Below are positions 46,595 to 59,002 of a DNA stretch of 64,000 nucleotides, piece after piece. The notes beneath the pieces were generated by a model. That model had not been told where the DNA came from and searched no databases. It saw nothing but the letters and a program-made list of their open reading frames with translations. The DNA comes from Hofstenia miamia (lineage: Eukaryota > Xenacoelomorpha > Acoela > Hofsteniidae). Location of the stretch: the NCBI GenBank assembly GCA_900660155.1, contig CABFPE010000045.1:1587715-1651714 (forward strand). The letters run 5' to 3'. Made by a program: the position numbers and the translations under genes. Position 1 is the stretch's first letter. Each line of letters opens with the position of its first letter.

Positions 46595-47405
46595 TAGAGA
46601 TGCAGCCGTGCCTGGTTTTTGGAAGCACAGCATGGTGGATTTTAAGCACGGTACGGCGCTTTTCTACACATGGTGACAAGAGCGGTTTTTAGAATTTTTA
46701 AAATTTCAAACTTATGCATTTCTCAAATATATAAAATAATTAATGCCAGTGTATTATGTCTTATAAATCAACAAAAAACATCATATAGAAGATATGTTAG
46801 CCAGAATCGCAGATCGAGACATTTCGATGTTGTTCACGAGAAAAGTAAAAACCTTTCTTTTGAAAAAGTTACGATAGAAGGTTTAATTGTATGCTATTCT
46901 AACAGTATGGACATTTAAGAAAGTAACTAATGTATTAAAAAACGCTTTACGGCGTAGAAAAATAATGCAATAATTAGAACATGCACTATAAACTTAGAAA
47001 CAATAAATTTCATCTAGTAGTTTAATCGTTATGTACTAAATATGCCTCACGATAGTTCGAGAAAAATCGCAAGACAAAATATCTAATTCATCTGTGAGCA
47101 ATGATTTGAAATTCTGCAAAAAGTCAATCAGGAATTATATAGCATAACGGCCGAAACGAAAATACGACTATTGTTGTTGCATTTTAAAAATTCCCGTAAT
47201 GTAATTTCTATGCAAATCTATTTCTAAATATCAATAGTAATATTAAACATAAACTAGCATTTAATATATTGTGAACAGAAATTTGTACAAATAATAATTT
47301 TGTGTTTCAGACGCTTGTATATTCCATAGATTTGGATCATGGCACAGCACGGCGCAGATCACCTAATTAAAGTAAAATGTTAGGCACGGCACGGTTGCAG
47401 CTTTG
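46595..47405. mobile_element. hAT element with perfect 8-bp target duplication
   Basis: TGCTGTAC is duplicated at 46587-46594 and 47406-47413. The ends are TAGAGATGCAGCCGTGCC and the complement of CAAAGCTGCAACCGTGCC, and GCACGGC words repeat further inside. Interior 811 bp with only chance open frames (46670-46918), so non-autonomous. Confidence 0.85.
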
Positions 47406-47413
47406 TGCTGTAC

Positions 47414-48722
47414 ACATTGTACAAAGGCATTGTTTGTTATTTATTTATTTAATGTAAGCCAAATAGAATGAGTTAATAATAACGTAAGAAATGCAAAGCA
47501 GATTTGAAACGTTTTGTTGTCGTTTTCAGCGAATATTTTTTGTTTATGTTTTTCATTTTTCACTTTGCAAATGGTTTTAAGAAGCCTAAAACAATAAATG
47601 CTAAAACATTTTAGCATGAATATGAAGAGGACCATATTAAATTTTTATTTTACATTTCATCTACCGACATAAAGCCAATGGATTTTCTAGTAAACACAAA
47701 AACCAATTCCAGAATTAATGCTATGTTGATATCAGTTATTTTGCAAACTGCTAGACACTCATGATTCTTTTATCTATTAAAAATAGATTGGAATGTTGTT
47801 AGCTTGGTTTGTTTGGAATTTCTAAACAAGTTGGATTTCCAGCAATTGATAAACTTGCATTTTGGGATAGTTTGTAAGCAGATTTAACCGAACAATATGT
47901 TTTTGCAAAAAAACAATCTCGTAATTTACATAGAACGTTCCTTGACACCGTTTTCTTATTCTTATATGTTAAGATCACTTTCATAACAACCCGGATTTGA
48001 ATATTTATTAGGCATTTAATTACTTAAAAATAGAAAATTAAGATATTGAGTGCTGAGAAAACACACCTTTTACATGATCTAAATACCATTAAGAAATAAA
48101 CTCATATGCTAATAATTCACAACAACTGTTTTTTTTGAATTTTACGTTTAGCATATTCTTAAAGATTTTGTAAGAAATTACAGGAATCTCTAATTCGCGT
48201 ACAGAATAGATAGAAATTAGCATTTTATTGCTTTCCGAATATTTTGAGAATAATTAGCCTTCTTGTTGACAGTGATTTTTGATCAATAAACTCGCCTGTC
48301 ATGAGAAGTTTTCCATGATAACAGACAACACATTTTAATAACCCCTTCTATTACATATGCTTTTTATAATGTGTGTCCCGTTAGATTATAATTCAATTTC
48401 ATTATGAATTACAAAAAGATCAAAACAAATATTTAGTAAGATTTGATGGAAAAGGACGTTTTGCAAATATTTAAGTAAAGATTATCATAAATCACACCTA
48501 CTACCACAAAAATGGATATGGGGCACAAATTTTTGGCACTACCCAGGAAATTTTATGTCCTGCCATTAAAATTAATCACAATTCGTCAAGTTTTATAACC
48601 ATTGTTAATGCTTATTAAAAAAGATTTCCAATTTTTTGTTTTGGTAATCCAAAATTAGTTATGTTAGAAACTTCTAATAAATCTAAGCACTGCGTTTGTC
48701 ATAAACATCTCAGTACCCCCGT
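47414..48722. other. Intergenic DNA, nothing recognised
   Basis: AT-rich with short open frames lacking signatures. Confidence 0.4.
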
Positions 48723-48770
48723 CGCACACTGCTGTTAAGGTAACCTTAACCTAAGCTTAACGACAGTGCG
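48723..48770. repeat. Short foldback around TTAAGGTAACCTTAA
   Basis: CGCACACTGCTGTTAAG and the near-complement CTTAACGACAGTGCG enclose the palindrome; total about 48 bp. Confidence 0.5.
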
Positions 48771-49442
48771 TCTTGCCATTATGCACTTAACTATGGTATA
48801 TGTCTATTATGGAGGACAAACCTAAAAATACATGTATGTCCATAATAGTAATCCATAATATTTTTATTACATATATTATTCTACAAAATGATTTGCAGGA
48901 AAAATTAATTTTTATATATAGCCACTTTTAAACATGTTGCAAACGTTTAGTATTAAGATTCAATATATTGCATGCAAATACTAAGGATGAAGTTGTCAAT
49001 TTTTAATAGTAGATTGCAATCAAATACAATAAATTGTTTCCAATATTTAATATTTGCGCCTAGCCAATAGTATTTGTTTTAAAAACCATCAAAAAGTAAT
49101 TGGTTATTTTATATTTGTGTCAGAATATTTCTGCAGCTTCTTGAATTGATTGGGATATCAGTACACTTTCCGATATTTTAAATACAATCTCGTCTTTAAG
49201 CTGATTAACTGATTAATTTCAGTTTGCAATTTTGTATTTATTTAGATAAATATTTAAAATTACATTACGAATTTGCTAGCCTTACATATATACTATCTAC
49301 ATTTCGCACTAGTTATCATTTATCATGAGGAATTACTATTTCTATCAACGCACGTTGACTCCATTTTAGGAATGTGCATGGACAAATTTCCTTTTTCATA
49401 TTTTATAGATTTTTTACCGTCCGTCATTACTGTTCAAAAATT

Positions 49443-50053
49443 AATGGTGGTAAAAATTCATTTCCATTAATGGAAAGCCATTAATGAATTTTACGTTACC
49501 AAATTGGCCATTAGTAAATTTCTTAGAACACCATTAATGACCATTATTGCAATTGTTTTCTAAGTTTGTTAGAATGTCTTTTCCTCAAACAATCAAGTTG
49601 AATCATTCATCTATGACGTCATTCATGTGCAACTTTTTTATCACAAGCAAAGCTAGTTGTTTGTCAGGTTAACTACACATAAACTATTTTTGGGATCAAT
49701 GCTTATTTACCAATCACAACAATTTTATCACTGTGCTTAGTTGAAACAATTTTCGATTTGATGGTTCGACAGCGTCGTCTGTCAAAATGTCATTACATAT
49801 CTTGAAGCAACTATGCACTGTGAAACACTGAAATAAATGCTATTGATGCTCAATTTTTATAGTGTTTTTTAGAGTGTCTTAATATGCTAATCTAAAGGCA
49901 CAATAGATCAACTTAACTGCACACTTCGCAAATATTTGAGGAATTTGCTATAAAATAACATTAAAATCAATAAATTTCTGCATTATCATATTTACTTCTA
50001 AAATAGCCATTAATTTCCCATTAATGGGTATAATTAATTTTTATCCCCCCATT
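49443..50053. mobile_element. MITE-like element with ends rich in CCATTAATGG
   Basis: The left end, AATGGTGGTAAAAATTCATT followed by CCATTAATGG, is matched by the complement of the right end (AATGGGGGGATAAAAATTAA, then CCCATTAATGG). It is 611 bp and non-coding. A (TTA)n run at 50057-50093 follows directly. Confidence 0.5.
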
Positions 50054-50143
50054 TCTTATTATTATTATTATTATTATTATTAGTATTATTCTCTAATTAG
50101 CTTACGTAAAAATTTTAATAATACATTAAGAAATTTCTCTTAA

Positions 50144-50950
50144 ATGGAGACTTTAAACTGTTTTACCTGTAATTCAGTCATAAAAGATGACAAAATTTTC
50201 AAATGCATTAATTGCAATAAACATTTACATTTGAATAAAAAATGTACAGGATTTTCAAGCAACTGTATAGAATCAATAATCCAATACCGAAAACATTTCT
50301 TGAATCTATGTAGTGCATGCGTTGATAAAAAGCATTTCTTGTTTCATACTGAAAACAATTCTGAAAGTCAAATTAATACAATTTCTCTATCAATTGAAAA
50401 ATTGAATGAAAATATAAATTCTTTACGGAATGAATTAAAGAACTTAAAGTTAAATTTAAATACAAACATTGATAATTTCGCTTCTAAAGTAGAAAATACG
50501 ATAGAATCTCATATAAATAAAGATGAATCATTTAAACAGAAAATTATTATATTCGGTGTAAAAGAATCAGAAGAATCGTTAAATTATCATGCAAAGCTTA
50601 AACAAGATAGAGAAAATATCAACTATATTTTTTCACATCTTAATATTGATTCAAATTGTATTACTGAATTCTTTCGAATTGGAAAACTTCATTCTTCCAA
50701 ACCCAGACCTATAATTCTAAACATGGGATCTATATGGAATAAAAGATTAATTCTTTCTAATGCTTACAAATTAAAAGACTTGCATTTAAATATCTTTATT
50801 AAACCTTGTTTGAGTAAAAATGATCGTGAAAAAGAAAAATTATGTTTAAAGAAGAGATATTTATTAATAAATGAAGGAGTGGAAAAAAGTAGACTTAAGA
50901 TTAGAAATCTTTCGCTTTTTATGGATAACACTATAGTTCAAGTGGATTGA
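50144..50950 (+). CDS. CR1-type LINE ORF1 protein (PHD-like finger, coiled coil, RRM-like region)
   Basis: 268 residues from ATG to TGA. A C4HC3 PHD-like zinc finger is formed by C6, C9, C21, C24, H29, C34, C56 and C59. Residues of about 75-125 are a predicted coiled coil (ISLSIEKLNENINSLRNEL) for trimer or multimer assembly. From about 133 a nucleic-acid-binding fold begins (KIIIFGVKESEES) and ends in a Lys-rich C-terminal region (SRLKIRNLSLFMDNTIVQ). ORF1 proteins of this kind coat the LINE RNA. The frame is intact. It precedes ORF2 by 27 bp in the same reading frame, so only TGA at 50948-50950 separates them. Confidence 0.85.
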   Translation: METLNCFTCNSVIKDDKIFKCINCNKHLHLNKKCTGFSSNCIESIIQYRKHFLNLCSACVDKKHFLFHTENNSESQINTISLSIEKLNENINSLRNELKNLKLNLNTNIDNFASKVENTIESHINKDESFKQKIIIFGVKESEESLNYHAKLKQDRENINYIFSHLNIDSNCITEFFRIGKLHSSKPRPIILNMGSIWNKRLILSNAYKLKDLHLNIFIKPCLSKNDREKEKLCLKKRYLLINEGVEKSRLKIRNLSLFMDNTIVQVD

Positions 50951-50977
50951 CTAAATACGACACAACATTTTAAATTT

Positions 50978-53209
50978 ATGTATACCAACTGCTGCAGCAT
51001 TCTAAAAATTGAGAAGCAAGTTTCACTAATGAATTATATAATAGCATATGATATTTCATTTGTTTGTTTGACCGAAACATGGTGGGATGAATTTACATTT
51101 TATGATTCATTAGTTTCAGGAACAAATTATATGATTGCAAGTTTATGTGTAAGAAGAGGCGAAAATCTTTCTAAACATGGAGGATGTGCAATTCTGTGTA
51201 AAAAGTCATTTAAGATTGTTAATTTACAAGATTCAGTTGATTGCGAATTTGCATGCTCTACAGTTTTTCAGTTGGACAACAGTTTATTGCTATTTATTTG
51301 CTTATACATACCCCCAAGCACTAGTAAATATCGGCCTTCTTCTACAACGGTAATTGACTATATACTAAAAATGAAAACTTCATTTGATCTTTACCAGCCA
51401 AGTATTTCACATTTAGTCTACATAATGGGTGATTTCAATTTTAACTTATTAGATATTTCAAATGGTATTTCCCCTAATGAATATGATCAAATAATTTTTG
51501 ACTTTTTAATATCACTACATTTAAATCAAATTGTTTACTTTCCAACACATATCAATGGAAATACTCTTGATTTAATATTTACAAATGATACGAATTTGGA
51601 AAATGATGAAAATTGTTTCATATCTCCTATGCTAAGCTTCTCTGATCATTGTATTATATTCATGAATACTAATATTTGATTTCCCAATATAAATGATCTG
51701 AAATTCAACGATATTGATAAATCAATTAGTAAATCAAAATTTTCGTTTAATTTGATAGATCATAAAAACCTAACGACATTTTACCAATGTTCATTGTTTT
51801 CATTTAATGAGATGTCAAAAGATACAGAAATATACACAAATTTCTGGTACAATGAATTATTTAAAAGTATTCAACTACATGTTCCTAAGAAGAGAAATAA
51901 ACGAAATGATTTTCCATCATATTTTACGTCTCACACAATTCATTTATTTAATAGATGCAATTCTTTATATAAAAAACTACTAAAACCAAATGAAATCTAT
52001 TATCAATTATGTAACGATGTATTTTTATCTGCTGAATTAGATAAAGTTTTATTCATTGAAAGTCTGTGTTCTACAAAAAATATCAATAACTGTTTTAAAT
52101 TTTTACAATCTCTGAATCAATCACCCATTCCACTCCCAATATATTTGGAAGAAATTATTGCTGAAGATCCACTACATGCTAGCAATTTATTTAACAACTA
52201 CTTTTCCTCTGTTTATGAAGAAAACGACGAAATTTTTTCTTCTTTTGAATTACAAACATATAATGAAATTCAAATAAACTTAGATATGGTTTGTAAAGCT
52301 TTAGATATGATTACTCCTAGTGGATGTGGTTTAGATGATATACCTGCTAAATTTATATATGAATTTAGAAATGAACTTTCCGTTCATATCTTAAATCTTT
52401 TTAAAAATTGCATACAGAATTGCTCAATTCCAAATATATGGAAGAGATCTTATATTACACCAATTTTAAAAAGTGGATGTAAAACAAATGTTAAGAACTA
52501 TAGACCAATAAGTATTTTGCCTAAGATTGGACTCATATTTGAAAGGATTATATTTTGGAATCTTTATCCCATCATAAGAAATTCTCTATCAAACAATCAA
52601 TTTGGTTTTACCAATAAAAGATCAACTGTTGCACAATTATTATCATACTTAGATATTGTCTATAAAGAATTTGATGAAAATAAAATTATATCTACATTAT
52701 ATATGGATTTTAGCAAAGCATTTGATAAAGTCCCACATGGAAAATTAATTGAAAAACTCCAATTATTCAAAATTGGTGGAAATTTTTTAAAATTATTAGC
52801 ATCATACTTGAAAAATCGTCGACAAGTGGTAAAATTTCGTAATACCGTATCAAAGAGCTGTATTATTACAAGTGGTGTTCCACAGGGATCAATTTTAGCT
52901 CCAATACTATTTTTAGCTTTTATAAATGACTTACCAAATTGTTGTCAATCACTTTGCTACATTTTTGCTGATGATGTGAAGATTTCAAACAATAACTTTC
53001 AAGAATTAGTGGTTGATACTGAAAGATTTATAAAATGGGCTGCAACTAATAAAATGAAATTTAACTTCCACAAGTTTCATTTAATGAGTATCAATTCTTC
53101 ATACATAGCGCATAAAATGGAAACTGAAAATCTTCCGATTGATGCTTCCAAACATGTGAATGATTTATTTATGTTATTCTATATTATTGTATACTTATCT
53201 ACAGTTTAA
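50978..53209 (+). pseudogene. CR1-type LINE ORF2 (endonuclease and reverse transcriptase), one in-frame TGA and shortened C-terminus
   Basis: The APE-type endonuclease shows TETWW, CLYIPPS, MGDFNFNLL, PTHINGNTLDLIFTN and SFSDHC. The frame then meets TGA at 51677-51679 and reopens in the same frame through a linker into reverse transcriptase: SGCGLDDIPAKF, NYRPISILPKI, NNQFGFTNKRSTVAQLL, LYMDFSKAFDKVPHGKL (motif A), SGVPQGSILAPILF (motif B), FADDVKIS (motif C). It ends early: after HVNDLF the frame runs into AT-rich sequence like a LINE 3' UTR and stops at 53207-53209. Relatives, such as the fragment at 42863, continue about 200 residues further, so an internal 3' deletion is likely. AATAAA and an (AGT)n tail follow. 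With no frameshift in 3 kb, this copy is young. Confidence 0.85.
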
Positions 53210-53689
53210 TAAAGCCTAGTAATAGTAGTAGTAGTATATATATTCCTACAAGGGAATCCTGTAGTCTGTAGTTTGACTGTACGTCACATGTTTGATTTAA
53301 TAATGTAGAAAGTTTATTTTTTATCATGAATCTCTTCAATTTTTAAATATAATAAAGCAAAATGTATAAATAATTGTATATCTGCTTAAAAATACTTATT
53401 CTTTGAATATATTTTGTAAGGCAACTACTTACATAAAATGCTGGCCTCTGCGTGAGGTTTTTTTGGCCCTGGCTTAGTAAATTCTACTGCAAACATATTT
53501 GGAAATGATACCGGATTTGACCGACCTTACCGTTTGGAACACTTTATGAGTACGTTAAAAACTCAACCCATTAAATGCGTGCTTAGCATCGCCTTAAAGT
53601 ATAATGAACATTGACTTAGATAAAATTATAATATATCATATTTTCCATTTTTATTATTGCAATTTTGTTTTCAAAAGTTCTTGACTAAT

Positions 53690-53990
53690 TTGCATTTTTG
53701 TGAAATCCAAAAAAAACTTTTCTAGAATACAAAATACTGGTTAAATATTTTGGGTAATCCACAAAGCAATTATCTATCGAAATATAGCTCTCTTCAAACA
53801 TGTTGTGGAATTCACAAAAATAATTAACAAGTAAATAAAACATATTTCAGAGATTTTGTGGAATCCACAAAATTAGATTAGTGAAATAGAATTCACTTCA
53901 TAAATTTTGTCGAATCCATAAAATTAATTCGCAAATGATGTAAAACATTTTACCAAAATTTTGTGAAATCCACAAAAATAATTTACAGAG
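53690..53990. repeat. Six-unit 52-bp tandem repeat with dyad core TTTTGTGGAATCCACAAAA
   Basis: Cores anchored on AATCC (or AATTC) lie at 53704, 53756, 53809, 53862, 53913 and 53967, with spacings of 52, 53, 53, 51 and 54 bp. The core is an inverted repeat (TTTTGTGG/CCACAAAA). Units are diverged outside the core. Non-coding. Confidence 0.8.
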
Positions 53991-56900
53991 ACGACTAACA
54001 TATATGAATTTACTTAGTAAATGTTCATTATAGAAAACCAATTACTAAGTATACTATTGTATCATATTTTACCCATCTGAATTTTGAAATTAGTTGCAAA
54101 CCTGCCATGAACACTCCCTGGCTGTGTGTCATCATTATGCTGGTATTCGTAATTCTTCTAAGTTAATGTCAATATCTTTGATTGAATAATCTGCATCTCA
54201 TCTCATTTGATTATGAAGAGTGCAACGGTTTGAACTGGAAAATTTCCAATTTTGAGTGCAAACCGACAGGTTGTGTTTACAGTCGCCTAGGTTGCCAGAT
54301 TAAATTTTAGCTTTCTGCTTCATGAATTGTTTCAAAGTTCTAATATTGTTACATAAATATATCCATGGCATTGCACCAAAGAAATTCCAAAAATACATAA
54401 TGTTTTGTACTCCTGACGATGGTCTACATGCCTCAAGTTCCATCATTTTAGGACTTATGCTTAGTCATTCAATATTTAGGTAATGTTCTATGGTGTGTCA
54501 ATAAATGCTTAAAAAGTTATATAGAAATGTTTCAAAGAATAAAACAGTAATTTCGCAACAATGACATTCGCGTATTTAGACTTACAAATGCTCAAAATAC
54601 AATGTAAAAATGTGCCTTTTTTAATATACGATGGCAATTATTTAATCAAAATATAGCTATTTCGAGATTTGCAATGCAACTTTAATCATGAGCAATACAT
54701 TCCTATAACCCAAACAAGAAATATAAAATTATAATATTTATGAATAAATTATTTTGAAAGTTGATGTAAAAATGTACATTAATTCATAAAAAATGGAAAT
54801 TGAAAAAATGCTTTAAATGAAATATTTAGCTGAAGTTATCATTGAAGCATTAAAATATATGTTTAATTGATGAATGTTTATTTGGAAGATCGGAAATATG
54901 ATTAAAAAATGTGTTAAGGAATAGATAATAAACATTTCAATTATATCTATAAACTGACATATATTTGGATCTGCCTACTAGGTTTCAATCATGTTTCCAA
55001 TTGAACATATATCTGAGTTGTTTAATTTCAAATAGAATTTGAGAAAAAGCTGATTAAGTGCATGGATATACGTACATTTTAGCATTTACTTACATATGAA
55101 TGCATTTATATTTTAAGAGCAATGACGAAAGCTATCTTTTTGTCACTAAATAATCAAAAAACATTTTACCATACTTTACATAATTGTAAATCTATGTTAC
55201 TAGTATGATCAATTTTTTTCAAATAAATTTTTCGTGAAATTTTCTAGCATTGAAACATTGCTGAAAAAAAACTAATAATTGGATTGCTTTGAAATTTCAT
55301 ATGTATATTTAAGAAAGAAGAGGCTTTAGTACATAAAACATTTAATTTTGCTTTATATGGTTTTAACAACCAGGTTTGAAGGTGTTTTGAATATTGCTGA
55401 TGAGAAAACATAAATTTTTATACATTTTTAAAAAATTTCTTCAATTTACTAACTTTATGCATTAGAAAATGCTGTTATCTATGGAATTCCGACGTTATGA
55501 GAAACTAAGGCTAATAATTCAGACCAAATGCTGATATTCTTGAATTCTATATAGATTTTAATATTGTTAATATATTAAGTAATATGAAAAAAACATCTTT
55601 TTAAAAACTTTTTAGCAACCTTTTCTTATTTACACATTTGACATGTATACATGAATTATGAAGAATAATAGACGCTAAATAAGCGTTGAGATTCTGCAAA
55701 TGCAAAGCTCTTCCGTATTCTCGTCGTACAAGCAGAAATGTTTGAGCATCGACGATCTTTTAACTCATGAGTCACAATTCGTACCGAAGGCACAATACTC
55801 TGTAACAGGTGAACGACACTGCTGTTAATACCTTTCCAGAGTCGTTAGTACAAAATTTCACTTCGGTCATAGAATGTATGGCAGTTCCAAGCATTAAGAG
55901 CAAAATCTAACAGTAGTTCAGAGGATCTCTAAAAATTTAGGAGTAAATTCTTTTGTTTAATGTGTTGTAGTAATTGTTTTTCACTTTTAGAGCAGAATAA
56001 ATTACTGCGGTGTAGCAATCTATAAACTTCCTTATTTATGCAAAATGATTTTTGAAAACTTCATGAAAATTCATTTATTGAAGTTATTGCTTATTTTCTC
56101 TAGTTTTTGAAAGTGAATATTAAAAATAATTCCCATTCTAATTAGAAATCGTAAAAAGAGATTGAACAAAACGTACTTTCTTTCCGAAAGAATTTAATAG
56201 CAAAGAATACATTGCGGGAGTATTATACTAATCAAGCTAACAGCACTTAGCTAAAACTAAATATAGAATAAAACTAAATATAGAACCAAACTCTTAAAAT
56301 TAATTTCATATTCAACAGCTCAAAATACTTTCAATTTACTATACACATAATTCAAATGGGTATTAATTCGCTTAAAAATCCATTTACATTGACTCACAAA
56401 TGCAATATTTTACTTCTTGCTAAATTCTTCAGGCAGTATTATTATATTGCTGAGAAAAGGGACTGAGAGGCCTCAAATTTGGGAATGGCTGGTATTTGCT
56501 TAACACCGAACAGCTTGTTATATCCTGATGTAAAACCAGGGCAGCAGCTACGGGGGCCCAAGGGTGGGAAATTTTCAAACTAAATATATTCTGGGCTTTA
56601 GGAATCTGCAACCACACCGGAGTGCACCAAGAAATTCTGTATTTAACGGTTGGTGACGTCTTGGGATGCAATTGCGGTTTAGGAAAAGTTTACTTCAAAT
56701 TTTTTGATATAGGAATGAATAGCTAAGCATTGAATGAACAATTTAAACTTTTAGTTAAATAATTAAGCTATTTTAAAATTCAAATTGTATTATCTACGCT
56801 CTTGAGAAAAGTAACCGCTTGGGGTGTATACAACGCATCGGCACTGACTGGTATTATACAACAATTCTTTCTCAAGACTTACTTCTATTTGCTGATATCA

Positions 56901-58152
56901 TAAAAGCATCGATTAAGTAGTGAAGAACATAATATTTGGGCAGGTGTTCATGATCAAAGTGAAACATAATAAAGTAGTGGTAATGAAAGTTCTTTTTGTG
57001 AATTAGGGTGCTGCGGGACCACTCATTTTCATGGAATTGGCTGGTCCCCTTCGCATAAAGCTGGAATCTGTTACAAAATATTTTAGAATTACTTGGACTT
57101 AGATTGCAATAGAATAAAATTGAGGCAGTTGGGACCACGAATTTCAGAATAATATTAATAATTTTTGCTAATTTTCTCAAAATAGTAGTTATATCGTGGG
57201 ATCAATGGGAGACTGGCACATCAAATTTTCTTGAGACAGACCATAAGCAAACATATTCCGACTCGCAGGGCCCCAAACCGTCATAACTTAATTATTTTTA
57301 TTTCCGTAACCAACCGCTAAGAAGGTTCATGCACATTATGAACTATGTCTTGCCTATTACAAATAAATTTCACGCTACGGCACTATATCAAATTGAAAAG
57401 ACCTCACACCAACAGTAAGCAAATTTTTCAAGTAGGAAATACTCAATATTTGAAAACTGCAAATTGCAACATTTAAGACAAATCGAAACCCAAATTTGAA
57501 TGAACATTTACAAAATATATAATTAATATACTTAGTAATGTAATATAAGCATTTATAAATATTAATCATTTCAACAATTTGAGAATCATTGAAGCAATAT
57601 CAAAGGCATCTTTATTACCTATTTTTATTAATGATTCTTTATCCAATCCAATAGCAACATAGATATAGCTGATCAACCTTACAATGGATGTCGCCCTGGG
57701 GATAAACCAACGAGATTTAGAGCGATTGTCATCTTAGCTCACTACACAATTTTGCAATAATTGATGTTCAAGGTGCCCAACCCTTCAATAGAATCGGAAG
57801 TTTGAAATTTATGTTAGGGTGCTTTTGGCATAAATATACTAAGTTTACAATAATTTTAATGCGATGCAAATTGCATGAAGGTATGTGAAGCTTAGTAGAT
57901 TAATAATCAATTAATTATGCTGATTAATTGCAGTTTTTAAGGTTTTTGCTTAATCATGAGTAGAGCTCTACCTTATAGATCGCAGTGGGGTGACCAAAAT
58001 AAACATTTAGTCATCATTGGGTTTGAAATTGAGATTTCGAGATATTGGCACAACTGTTTGTGTATGGACCCCCACGCAATAGTGAACATTTGTGTTAAAA
58101 TTTTCTAAAAATAACAGTCAAATTCTCCACATACTATTGTTTATATACTCAG
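53991..58152. other. Long intergenic or intronic stretch with GC-rich patches
   Basis: Notable only for a GC-rich patch at 56508-56660 (GGGCAGCAGCTACGGGGGCC) and others near 57007-57060 and 57268. These look like decayed DNA-transposon ends but could not be paired. No convincing exon found. Confidence 0.35.
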
Positions 58153-58279
58153 GAGGTCTCAAATCGATGGGACAACAACTAACCTTAGCCTACACCCAGT
58201 TGAGACGTGGTGTGGACACTCTGAGATTTTGTTCTACAAATATTCACCACATGGTGGCATTGCAAGTAAATGAAAAGAG
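58153..58279 (+). CDS. Orphan internal coding exon, unidentified host gene
   Basis: 127 bp lie between a good acceptor (TGTTTATATACTCAG) and a good donor (GAAAAGAG|GTAATT), open in one frame. The frame reads GLKSMGQQLTLAYTQLRRG followed by VDTLRFCSTNIHHMVALQVN. This helix-rich, Leu/Gln-containing sequence is unlike chance AT-rich translation. An alternative donor, GCAA|GTAAAT, lies 16 bases earlier. Neighbouring exons were not recognised within several kb on either side, and I cannot name the protein. Confidence 0.5.
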
Positions 58280-59002
58280 GTAATTATGTTATTCTGTGGT
58301 TTTGAGGTTGTGGATATCCTTAGTAGTTAGTGGCCAATTGAGATAATTGCTGTAAATCCGCAAGCATACAGACGATTTTTTAATGTCACTTGCCAAACCG
58401 TACCTAGCCCCTTAATTATTTATTAAAATCTTATTATTGCGTAATTGAAAATCAGAATCAGGTCTCTAAATGGGTTAAGATATGTTGGACCAATGCAGTC
58501 CAACCCAGACTTCAAATAATAAATTTGACCCAACCATAGTTCTATTGAGTTTTCAACTTGCTGTAGGCAACATTAAGTGTTGTGAAAATGTGTCCCACAT
58601 ATGAACGAATTACATGTTCACAACGTTTTAGGGTTTTTGCTTCATGACCTACATACATAGGCACTTTGAAAAAGGAAATATATGTAAGTGTATTATAAAG
58701 TAAGCACATTAGAAAAATTAAATTTACAAAAACAATCAGGAGGAACTGCTTAATCAAATATTGTATGGATTTATGGAAAAAATTATTGCCTGTAATCAAA
58801 GAAGGAACTAAGTTTAAAAAATTGTAGAAAAAATATAATAGAATTATCACTAAGGAAAAAACTTATTTGGATAGTAAAAAATACAGTATGTAACTAAATA
58901 ATATCAATTTGCAACTAAGTGGAAGTTATAGAAAAACAAAATTTACTTTAGACCTTAATAAGTGTTTTTATACTTCTTTGTAATTTACAAGGTTTAAAAT
59001 AC
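58280..59002. other. Intronic or intergenic DNA, nothing recognised
   Basis: A small inverted repeat GTTGGACCAATGCAGTCCAAC near 58482 is the only structure noted. Confidence 0.4.

Larger units (their letters stand above)
50144..53240 (+). mobile_element. CR1-type LINE, nearly complete, with (AGT)n tail
   Basis: ORF1, ORF2 endonuclease and reverse transcriptase are all in one frame, followed by AATAAAG and (TAG)n at about 53215-53236. The 5' UTR boundary is unclear; a (TTA)n run lies just upstream. No target duplication could be defined. Confidence 0.8.
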
